DNA of 6,525 bases from JBFWNZ01 sp050250795. Lineage in GTDB: Bacteria > Pseudomonadota > Alphaproteobacteria > UBA8366. Positions within the stretch are counted from its first letter, which is position 1, and every line of letters starts with the position of its first letter. The translations under genes were made by a program, and so were the position numbers. Shown here piece by piece: positions 1 through 5,709 of the stretch. The stretch spans positions 1 to 6,525 of the forward strand of contig JBFWNZ010000225.1 in the NCBI GenBank assembly GCA_050250795.1. Reading direction: 5' to 3'. The notes beneath the pieces were generated by a model. That model worked only from the letters and a program-made list of their open reading frames with translations. It was not told the origin of the DNA and did no database searches.

Positions 1-1
1 G

Positions 2-1780
2 CTGATCGTGGGCCTGGGCTCGCTGCGCCTCGTCCTGGCGGTGCTGGTGACGCTTGTGACCGGCCTGATTTGGACCGCGGCCTTCGCGGCGGTTGCTATC
101 GGATCGTTGAACCTGCTCTCCGTTGCCTTCGCCGTGCTGTTTATCGGGCTGGCGGTCGATTTCGGCATTCACTTCTCGCTGCGTGTGCGCGAGGAGGTCG
201 ACTCCGGACAGCCGGTGTCGGACGCGCTCTCGGCGGCGACTGTCGGGGTCGGCGGCGCGCTGACGCTGTGCGCGATCGCGGCAGCCATCGGATTCTATGC
301 CTTCCTGCCGACCGATTATCGCGGCCTGGCGGAACTTGGGCTGATCTCCGGCACGAGCATGGTGATCGCGCTGTTGCTGAATCTGACGTTGCTGCCGGCG
401 CTGATCGCGATCATGCCGCCGCGTGCTCGGCCCCGCCGGCTTGGCGCGGTGATAAACGGGATCGAGCGGACCGTCCGCCGCAGGCATAAGGGAATCGTCC
501 TGGGGGCGTGCGCGCTGGGCATCGCCGCGGCGTTTGCCGCCCCCGGCGTGCATTTCAATTTCGATCCGTTGAACCTCAAGGATCCGACATCGGAATCGGT
601 GCAGACCGCGATGGAACTGCGGGCCGATCCGAAGTCGACAACTCTCACCATCGCCGTGCTGACCCCCGGAATGGAAGAGGCGACGCGGCTCGCGAGCCGA
701 CTCGCGACCTTGCCGGAGGTGGATCACGTCGTGACGCCGGCGAGTTTCGTGCCCAGCGACCAGGACGAGAAACTCGCAACCATCCAGGACATGGCGCTGA
801 TTCTGATGCCGGTGGTCGCCCCGCCGAGCGTGGCCGTGGCGCCGACGTCGGGAGAAGATGAGGCTGCCCTTCAGGCGTTCCGGCAGAAGCTTGCCGCGGC
901 GGCGTCTTCCGCCGCGATGCCGGACGCGCTTCGCGCGGCCACCGTCCGCATGGAATCGGCGCTAGCTGCCTTTACGGCCGCGACCGGCGGGGATGCTACC
1001 GCTCTGCAAGGCCTGGAAGAGGGGCTGGTTGGGCTTCTGCCGTCTCTGCTGGCGCAATTGGGCCAGGCCCTGGATGCGGGGCCGGTCACGCTGGCGGATG
1101 TTCCGGAATCGGCGATGGGACGCTATATCGCGTCCGACGGGCGCGTGAAGATCGACGTTCATCCCTCGGAAAATCTCAATGATATCCATGCATTGCGAAA
1201 GTTTGTGCAGGCGGTGCGGGATGTCGCGCCGAATGCGACGGACAGCCCCGTGACATTGGTGGAGGCCGGCGATGCGGTGATCACGGCGATTCTCCAGGCA
1301 TCCGCCCTGGCCTTGGCCGCGATTGTCGTGCTGCTGTTGGTCCTTCTGGGACGGCCGACAGACGTGTTGCTGGTGCTGTTCCCGCTATTGCTGGCGGGGC
1401 TGTGGACCCTGGCGACGGCCGCGTTGCTCGATCTGCCGTTCAACTTCGCCAACGTCATCGTCCTGCCGCTGCTGCTGGGGCTGGGCGTGGCGAGCGGCAT
1501 CCATCTCGTGATGCGCGGCCGCGCAGGACGGGCAGCCGATGCAGACCCCGAGACTCTGCTGCGCACCACCACGCCACGCGCCGTCGTGTTCAGTGCGCTG
1601 ACGACCATCGGCTCCTTCGGAAGCCTGGCCGTTTCCTCGCATCGCGGGACGGCGAGCATGGGCGAGCTTCTGACGATTGCCATCGGGTTCACGCTCGTTG
1701 CCGCATTGCTCGTACTGCCATCGCTCCTGACCTGGCTGGATACGGCGGCAGCCCGCCGTGACAGGGGGGCAGGGGGATGA
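2..1780 (+). CDS. hpnN: Hopanoid transporter HpnN, RND superfamily (5'-truncated)
   Basis: This is the C-terminal 592 residues of an inner-membrane RND-family protein; the frame is open to the left edge, so the true start lies outside the window. HpnN-type proteins are usually about 850-900 residues, so roughly 270-300 are missing (TM1, the first periplasmic loop and probably TM2). Numbered from the first full codon, hydrophobic segments near 9-33, 39-60, 83-103, 111-137 and 164-182 fit TM3-TM7. A large periplasmic domain spans about 183-425, and segments near 425-449, 454-476, 481-503, 527-545 and 554-579 fit TM8-TM12. RND signatures are visible: GLAVDFGIHF in TM4 and the matching GLGVASGIHL in TM10. 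The FDPLNLKDP stretch at the start of the second loop (about 187-195) is typical of HpnN. In Rhodopseudomonas palustris HpnN is needed to move hopanoids to the outer membrane. The periplasmic domain contains an Ala-rich helical stretch (about 285-330). Translation is probably coupled to hpnA through an ATGA overlap. A generic MMPL/RND exporter is the alternative, but the neighbours favour HpnN. Confidence 0.93.
   Translation: MIVGLGSLRLVLAVLVTLVTGLIWTAAFAAVAIGSLNLLSVAFAVLFIGLAVDFGIHFSLRVREEVDSGQPVSDALSAATVGVGGALTLCAIAAAIGFYAFLPTDYRGLAELGLISGTSMVIALLLNLTLLPALIAIMPPRARPRRLGAVINGIERTVRRRHKGIVLGACALGIAAAFAAPGVHFNFDPLNLKDPTSESVQTAMELRADPKSTTLTIAVLTPGMEEATRLASRLATLPEVDHVVTPASFVPSDQDEKLATIQDMALILMPVVAPPSVAVAPTSGEDEAALQAFRQKLAAAASSAAMPDALRAATVRMESALAAFTAATGGDATALQGLEEGLVGLLPSLLAQLGQALDAGPVTLADVPESAMGRYIASDGRVKIDVHPSENLNDIHALRKFVQAVRDVAPNATDSPVTLVEAGDAVITAILQASALALAAIVVLLLVLLGRPTDVLLVLFPLLLAGLWTLATAALLDLPFNFANVIVLPLLLGLGVASGIHLVMRGRAGRAADADPETLLRTTTPRAVVFSALTTIGSFGSLAVSSHRGTASMGELLTIAIGFTLVAALLVLPSLLTWLDTAAARRDRGAGG
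1763..1769 (+). promoter_or_regulatory. Ribosome binding site of hpnA inside the hpnN 3' end
   Basis: AGGGGGG lies 7 nt before the ATG at 1777, within the last codons of hpnN. A second G run (1772-1776) abuts the start codon and is too close to serve as the binding site. The position supports the ATG at 1777 and translational coupling with hpnN. Confidence 0.6.
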
Positions 1781-2784
1781 CCATCCTGCTGACCGGTGCA
1801 ACGGGATTCGTCGGTGCGGCAGTGCTGCGCAAGCTGGTGGCGGCCGGAGAAGCCGTGCGGGCGCTGACGCGGCCCGGCAGCGACCGGCGGAATCTCGCGG
1901 GAATCGAATGCGAGGTCGTCGAGGGCGATCTGACCGATCCGGCCTCGTTGCGCCGTGCCGTCGCGGGCTGTGCCGGGCTTATGCATGTCGCGGCGGATTA
2001 CCGCCTCTGGGTGCCGGACCCGCGGGTGCTCTACCGGGCCAATGTGGACGGCACGCGCGACCTGCTGCGGGCCGCGGCGGAGGCGGGCATCGGGCGCATC
2101 GTCTACACCAGCAGCGTCGCCACGCTGGGGCTGCATGCCGACGGCACGCCGGCGGATGAGGCGACGCCGGTCGCGCTTGCCGACATGATCGGCGATTACA
2201 AGCGTTCCAAGTTTCTGGCCGAGGCCGAGGTCGGCCGGTTGATCGCGGAAGAGGGCGTGCCGGCGGTCGTCGTCAATCCGTCCGCGCCCATCGGCCCGCG
2301 CGACGTGAAGCCCACGCCGACAGGCCGGCTGATCGTGGAGGCGGCGACCGGCCGCATCCCGGCCTTTGTCGATACGGGCCTCAACGTCGTGCATGTGGAC
2401 GATGTCGCCGACGGGCATATGCGCGCCTATGCCGCCGGTATCGTCGGCGAGCGCTATATCCTCGGGGGCGACGACATGACCCTCCGGGGTATCCTGACCC
2501 AGGTCGCGACTCTTGTCGGCCGCCAGCCGCCCCGCGTCCGTTTGCCGCGCCTGCCGCTTTATCCGGTCGCCTTCGTTGCCGAGGCGGTGGCGCGGCTGAC
2601 CGGCCGCGGCGAACCGCTGGTGACGGTCGACGGTCTGCGCATGTCGCGCAAACTGATGTATTTCAAGAGCGACAAGGCGAGGCGCGAACTGGGTTATGCG
2701 CCGCGACCCGCGGCGGATGCGATTCGCGACGCGATCGGATGGTTCCGGGAAAACGGCTATCTTGGCTCAGCCGGAAACCGCTGA
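1777..2784 (+). CDS. hpnA: Hopanoid-associated NAD-dependent sugar epimerase/dehydratase HpnA
   Basis: This is a 335-residue soluble short-chain dehydrogenase/reductase of the extended (epimerase) type. The N-terminal Rossmann nucleotide-binding motif TGATGFVG is at residues 6-13 and GDLTD is at 50-54, where the adenine-contacting Asp normally falls. Other signatures are AADYRLW at 72-78, TSS at 111-113 and the catalytic YxxxK pair as Y141 and K145. NPSAPIGPRD (167-176) and VHVDDVADGH (205-214) match the substrate-side conserved regions of the family. Length and motif order fit the hopanoid-associated epimerase family named HpnA, which recurs in hopanoid gene clusters. Its substrate is not firmly established; a role in modifying a sugar-like side chain is inferred from the fold. 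The ATG at 1777 overlaps the hpnN TGA (ATGA) and has a purine-rich ribosome binding site, so the two genes are very likely co-transcribed. A paralogous NAD-dependent epimerase with an unrelated job is the alternative, made unlikely by the neighbours. Confidence 0.92.
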   Translation: MTILLTGATGFVGAAVLRKLVAAGEAVRALTRPGSDRRNLAGIECEVVEGDLTDPASLRRAVAGCAGLMHVAADYRLWVPDPRVLYRANVDGTRDLLRAAAEAGIGRIVYTSSVATLGLHADGTPADEATPVALADMIGDYKRSKFLAEAEVGRLIAEEGVPAVVVNPSAPIGPRDVKPTPTGRLIVEAATGRIPAFVDTGLNVVHVDDVADGHMRAYAAGIVGERYILGGDDMTLRGILTQVATLVGRQPPRVRLPRLPLYPVAFVAEAVARLTGRGEPLVTVDGLRMSRKLMYFKSDKARRELGYAPRPAADAIRDAIGWFRENGYLGSAGNR

Positions 2785-2810
2785 AAGCCCTTGCGCTCCA
2801 GTAGGTGATG

Positions 2811-2839
2811 TTTACTTGAAGTAACGCTGCTGGTATGTC
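2811..2839 (+). promoter_or_regulatory. Weak candidate promoter ahead of ispH
   Basis: TTTACT (2811-2816) matches TTGACA at four of six positions. After a 17-bp spacer, TATGTC (2834-2839) is preceded by TG at 2831-2832 in the extended -10 position. The -10 itself matches the consensus at only three of six positions. The pair sits in the only sizeable intergenic gap of the plus-strand genes, where a promoter for ispH-hpnH would be expected. It is a pattern match only; alphaproteobacterial promoters are often degenerate. Confidence 0.25.
2812..2824. repeat. Perfect 13-nt AT-rich palindrome (possible operator)
   Basis: TTACTT-G-AAGTAA is a perfect inverted repeat of 6-nt arms around one central base. 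It stands out as an AT-rich island in GC-rich DNA, 28 nt after the hpnA stop and 97 nt before the ispH start. It overlaps the -35 half of the candidate promoter, the usual position for a repressor site. No regulator can be named from the sequence. Confidence 0.35.
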
Positions 2840-2878
2840 TGTTCGCCATTTTTGACGCACTGCAGCGCGCGACGCGAA

Positions 2879-2899
2879 GAGGGTCCGGAAAGGGCCCTC
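2879..2899 (+). promoter_or_regulatory. GC-rich stem-loop in the ispH leader
   Basis: GAGGGTCC (2879-2886) pairs with GGGCCCTC (2892-2899) as an 8-bp stem with one G-T wobble, closing a GGAAA loop (2887-2891). It ends 9 nt before the ispH Shine-Dalgarno sequence. There is no T run after it, so it is not a classical intrinsic terminator. A role in leader mRNA stability or in shaping access to the ribosome binding site is inference. Confidence 0.45.
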
Positions 2900-2908
2900 G
2901 AACTGTGC

Positions 2909-2914
2909 GGGAGG
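2909..2914 (+). promoter_or_regulatory. Shine-Dalgarno sequence of ispH
   Basis: GGGAGG sits 6 nt before the ATG at 2921. It decides the start: the open frame extends upstream to a TTG at 2852, but that codon lacks a good binding site and would add a 23-residue tail absent from the family. Confidence 0.8.
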
Positions 2915-2920
2915 CATAAG

Positions 2921-3853
2921 ATGCGCGTTATCCTTGCTCGTCCTCGCGGCTTCTGCGCCGGGGTGGTGCGGGCCATCGACATTGTCGAACTGGCGCTCAA
3001 GAAGTACGGCCCGCCGGTCTATGTCCGTCACGAGATCGTCCACAACAAGCGCGTGGTGGAAAATCTCAAGGCGAAGGGCGCGGTCTTCGTCGAGGAACTG
3101 GACGAGGTGCCGGAAGGCGCGATCACCGTGTTCAGCGCACATGGCGTCAGCCAGAAAGTGGCGGATAATGCACGGCTGCGCGATCTGCCCGTGATCGACG
3201 CGACCTGTCCGCTGGTCGCGAAGGTGCACAAGGAAGGGCAGCGCTATTCGGCCCAGGACTATGACGTGGTCCTGATCGGACATGAGGGGCATCCGGAAGT
3301 CATCGGCACGATGGGCCGCATTCCGGGGCCGGTGTATCTGGTGTCTTCGAAGAAGGACGTCGAGAACCTCGAAGTCCGCAATCCGGACAAGCTGTCATAT
3401 GTGACGCAGACCACACTCAGCGTCGACGACACGCGCGAGGTGATCGACGCGTTGAAGAAGCGTTTCCCGCGGATCGTCGGACCGGATGTGAAGGATATCT
3501 GTTACGCGACGCAGAACCGGCAGTCGGCAGTCCGCGAGATCGCGCGCAACGTCGATGTGCTGCTCGTGGTGGGCGCGCAGAACAGCTCCAACTCGAACCG
3601 GCTTCGCGAGATCGGCACCGAAATGTCGATCCCCAGCTATCTGATCGACGATGCCAAGGCGCTGGATACCGGCTGGCTGAAGGGCGCGAATGCCGTCGGC
3701 ATCACGGCCGGTGCCTCCGCGCCCGAAGCATTGGTCCAGGAAGTCATCGAGCGGCTGGGCGAACTTGGGCCGATCGACGTCGTGGAATTCGACGGCATCC
3801 ACGAGAATGTCCAGTTCAAGTTGCCGGATGAACTCCAGGACAATGCGGCGTGA
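2921..3853 (+). CDS. ispH: 4-hydroxy-3-methylbut-2-enyl diphosphate reductase IspH (LytB)
   Basis: This 310-residue cytosolic iron-sulfur enzyme catalyses the last step of the MEP isoprenoid pathway, reducing HMBPP to IPP and DMAPP. E. coli IspH is 316 residues and the numbering is nearly collinear. The cluster ligands are C12 (in RPRGFCAGV), C96 (DATCP) and C194 (DICYATQNR). Substrate-pocket residues are H41 (HEIVHN), H74 (SAHGVS), H124 and the proton-donating E126 (GHEGHPEV), T164/T165 (TQTT), S222-S223-N224 (NSSNS) and S266 (TAGAS). All expected residues are present, so the enzyme should be active. The start at 2921 places C12 exactly as in E. coli and has a strong Shine-Dalgarno sequence. 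The gene lies between hpnA and hpnH, as ispH does in several hopanoid loci, where it can match C5 supply to squalene demand. It follows a 136-nt gap carrying promoter- and operator-like sequence, so it may head its own unit with hpnH. Whether it is the only ispH in the genome cannot be seen here. Confidence 0.98.
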   Translation: MRVILARPRGFCAGVVRAIDIVELALKKYGPPVYVRHEIVHNKRVVENLKAKGAVFVEELDEVPEGAITVFSAHGVSQKVADNARLRDLPVIDATCPLVAKVHKEGQRYSAQDYDVVLIGHEGHPEVIGTMGRIPGPVYLVSSKKDVENLEVRNPDKLSYVTQTTLSVDDTREVIDALKKRFPRIVGPDVKDICYATQNRQSAVREIARNVDVLLVVGAQNSSNSNRLREIGTEMSIPSYLIDDAKALDTGWLKGANAVGITAGASAPEALVQEVIERLGELGPIDVVEFDGIHENVQFKLPDELQDNAA

Positions 3854-3902
3854 GTGTCGATCTCTATCGCGGACGCCGTCATCTGTCGCATCACGCAAAA
3901 TC

Positions 3903-3909
3903 GGAAGGA
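3903..3909 (+). promoter_or_regulatory. Shine-Dalgarno sequence that sets the hpnH start
   Basis: GGAAGGA lies 8 nt before the GTG at 3918 but only 2 nt before the in-frame GTG at 3912. Spacing therefore favours 3918, which also gives an N-terminus (MGVPL) resembling other HpnH proteins. Confidence 0.7.
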
Positions 3910-3917
3910 TTGTGAAC

Positions 3918-5069
3918 GTGGGTGTACCGCTTCGCCAGCAGGTCCGGGTGGCTGCCTACATGCTGGGCCAGCGCCTCAAAGGCAATAAGCGCTATCCGCT
4001 GGTGTTGATGCTGGAGCCGTTGTTCCGCTGCAATCTGGCCTGTGCCGGTTGCGGCAAGATCGACTATCCGGACCCCATCCTGAACAAGCGGCTCAGCGTC
4101 GAGGAATGCCTTCAGGCAGCCGATGAGTGCGGCGCGCCGATGGTTGCGATTCCCGGCGGCGAACCGCTGCTGCACAAGGAAATCGGCGAGATCGTGAAGG
4201 GGCTGGTCGCGCGGAAGAAGTATATCTCGCTGTGCACCAACGCCCTGTTGCTGGAGAAGAAGCTCGATCTGTTCGAGCCGTCGCCCTATCTGTTCTTCTC
4301 GGTCCATCTCGACGGGTTGAAGGAAGAGCACGATAAGTCGGTTTGCCAGGACGGCGTGTTCGAGCGCGCGGTAAAGGCGATCAAGGCGGCGCAGGCCAAG
4401 GGCTTTCGGGTCAACGTCAACGCCACGATCTTCGACGGCGCAAAGCCGGAGCGGGTCGCCGCTTTCCTCGATTTCTGCGAGGCGGAGGGTATTTCCGGCG
4501 TCAGCATCTCGCCGGGCTATGCCTATGAGCGTGCGCCCGACCAGGCGCATTTCCTCAGCCGCCGCAAGACCAAGGAATTGTTCCGCAATGTCTTCGAAAT
4601 GGGCAAGGGCAAGAAATGGCCGCTCAGCCATTCCCTGCAATTCCTGGATTTCCTGGCGGGCAATCAGACCTATCGCTGCACGCCCTGGGGCATGCCGACG
4701 CGGAACGTCTTTGGCTGGCAGCGTCCCTGCTATCTGCTGGGCGAGGGCTATGCACCGTCCTTCAAGACGCTGATGGAAGAGACGGACTGGGACAGCTACG
4801 GCACCGGGAATTACGAAAAGTGCGCCGATTGCATGGCGCATTGCGGTTATGAGCCGACAGCCGCCGCAGACGCGATGGCGCATCCGATCAAGGCGCTGAA
4901 GCTGGCGATCCGCGGCATCCGGACATCCGGCCCGATGGCGCCGGAGATCGCGCTGGAGTCTCAGCGGCGGGCGGAATACGTGTTCGACAAGAACGTGCAG
5001 GGCTTCATGTCAGATGCCCATGCCGCGCCGGGCCAGACCGAGAAGGGCCGGCGCAGCAACGCCGCCTAG
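3918..5069 (+). CDS. hpnH: Radical SAM adenosylhopane synthase HpnH
   Basis: This is a 383-residue radical SAM enzyme that adds the 5'-deoxyadenosyl radical to diploptene to form adenosylhopane, the first step of C35 hopanoid side-chain building. The radical SAM cluster motif CX3CX2C is C38, C42 and C45, within the family-typical stretch EPLFRCNLACAGCGKIDYP (33-51). The SAM-binding GGEP motif is at 80-83, and CTN (106-108) and SVHLDG (128-133) mark later strands of the barrel. The C-terminal part carries five further conserved-looking cysteines: C254, C271, C302, C305 and C309, the last three as CX2CX3C. The length matches the family (about 380). The frame is open upstream to 3690, overlapping ispH, but those codons do not resemble HpnH; the GTG at 3918 fits by homology and by ribosome binding site spacing. 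It lies 64 nt after ispH with no terminator between them, so co-transcription is likely. Its last 20 codons overlap the 3' end of the opposing hpnG. Confidence 0.96.
   Translation: MGVPLRQQVRVAAYMLGQRLKGNKRYPLVLMLEPLFRCNLACAGCGKIDYPDPILNKRLSVEECLQAADECGAPMVAIPGGEPLLHKEIGEIVKGLVARKKYISLCTNALLLEKKLDLFEPSPYLFFSVHLDGLKEEHDKSVCQDGVFERAVKAIKAAQAKGFRVNVNATIFDGAKPERVAAFLDFCEAEGISGVSISPGYAYERAPDQAHFLSRRKTKELFRNVFEMGKGKKWPLSHSLQFLDFLAGNQTYRCTPWGMPTRNVFGWQRPCYLLGEGYAPSFKTLMEETDWDSYGTGNYEKCADCMAHCGYEPTAAADAMAHPIKALKLAIRGIRTSGPMAPEIALESQRRAEYVFDKNVQGFMSDAHAAPGQTEKGRRSNAA
5010..5069. other. 60-nt antisense overlap of hpnH and hpnG 3' ends
   Basis: The hpnG stop (TCA on the plus strand, 5010-5012) lies upstream of the hpnH stop (TAG, 5067-5069), so the last 20 codons of each gene, counting the stops, share the same DNA on opposite strands. 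No intrinsic terminator can fit between the genes. Both C-terminal tails are past the recognisable domains, which probably makes the overlap tolerable. Confidence 0.9.
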
Positions 5070-5693
5070 CACGCGCATCGCGACGCGATAGTCGCGACCG
5101 AGCCCGATCACGGCCGGCAGCTCCCAGGGACGCAGCAACAGCCTCGCGGCGACAAGGCCGCCGCGCTGGCGGCCGTCCGGGGTGAGGCTGCCCTGGACCG
5201 CGCGGGGAAACGGGCGGGCGGCGTGGTCGGCCATCACCCGGACAACAATGAAAGGCAGGCGGCGCTCTGCGGCCGCGGCGGCCACCGCGTGGCTTTCCAT
5301 GTCCACGGCGACACAACCGAACTTACGATGAAGCGCGGTCTTATCCGCATAGCCGGCGACGACCGTCGGTGAGCCGTAGAGCGGGGCGGTCGTCGCAGGG
5401 TGAAGGATCGCTGCCAGGGCGCCGTTCAGCGCCGCATCGGTCGTGTAGCCTCGTCCGTCGCCGTCGATCACCGCGTCGGGCAGGATAAGATCGCCGGGCA
5501 GGCGATCCGGGTCCAATCCGCCTGCAATCCCGAAGCTGACGAGATGTGTGGCCCCTTGTTCGGCAAGGGACAGGGCACCGCGATATGCCCGCTCGGCGCT
5601 GGCTCCGGCACAAAACAGGAGGGGCGGGGACCGGTCCTGCGCCAAGCAGTCCGCTTCGCTTCGCATGCCGGTGACGACGCCGAGGCGGATCAT
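5010..5693 (-). CDS. hpnG: Hopanoid-associated nucleosidase/phosphorylase HpnG
   Basis: This 227-residue cytosolic protein belongs to the purine nucleoside phosphorylase / MTA-SAH nucleosidase superfamily. HpnG acts after HpnH, removing adenine from adenosylhopane on the way to ribosylhopane. Visible landmarks are VTGMRSEAD (7-15), with E13 near the position of the nucleosidase acid; SFGIAGGLDP (53-62), the glycine-rich phosphate/ribose loop; VDMESHAV (130-137), the nucleoside-binding Met-Glu pair; and VRVMADHA (151-158), with D156 as the likely catalytic Asp. The ATG at 5693 begins 16 nt after the shc stop, and no clear Shine-Dalgarno sequence precedes it, so translation probably depends on ribosomes finishing shc. 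Co-transcription with shc is very likely. The 3' end overlaps hpnH by 60 nt on the opposite strand. The last 40 or so residues are low-complexity and rich in Ala, Gly, Leu and Arg. A general MTA/SAH nucleosidase is the alternative, but location and sequence style favour HpnG. Confidence 0.92.
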   Translation of the reverse strand: MIRLGVVTGMRSEADCLAQDRSPPLLFCAGASAERAYRGALSLAEQGATHLVSFGIAGGLDPDRLPGDLILPDAVIDGDGRGYTTDAALNGALAAILHPATTAPLYGSPTVVAGYADKTALHRKFGCVAVDMESHAVAAAAAERRLPFIVVRVMADHAARPFPRAVQGSLTPDGRQRGGLVAARLLLRPWELPAVIGLGRDYRVAMRVLGGVAAPALLGLARRGMGI

Positions 5694-5709
5694 GGCAACG
5701 ACCGGCAGG

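Noticed and set aside
1159..2418. Long minus-strand open frame (419 codons) across hpnN and hpnA
   Set aside because: It has no recognisable domain and a His/Arg/Ala/Gly-rich composition typical of the complement of GC-rich genes. It lies under two clearly identified plus-strand genes.
2768..2783. Small hairpin overlapping the hpnA stop, considered as a terminator
   Set aside because: The stem is 6-7 bp with a bulge and an AAA loop, and it has no T run after it. It is too weak to call a terminator.
2852..2880. TTGACG as a -35 element for ispH
   Set aside because: At 17-bp spacing the -10 position reads CGAAGA, which does not resemble a -10 element. Nothing better is nearby.
2852..2920. Upstream TTG start that would lengthen IspH by 23 residues
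   Set aside because: The added residues are absent from the family. The ATG at 2921 has a strong GGGAGG site and puts the first cluster cysteine at position 12, as in E. coli.
3690..3917. Earlier in-frame starts for hpnH, including GTG at 3912
   Set aside because: Codons upstream of about 3912 overlap ispH and do not resemble HpnH. The GTG at 3912 is only 2 nt from the Shine-Dalgarno sequence, whereas 3918 has 8-nt spacing.
3891..4883. Minus-strand open frame (330 codons) under hpnH
   Set aside because: It is the antisense shadow of a well-supported radical SAM gene, with no family resemblance and low-complexity Leu/Gln/Arg-rich sequence.
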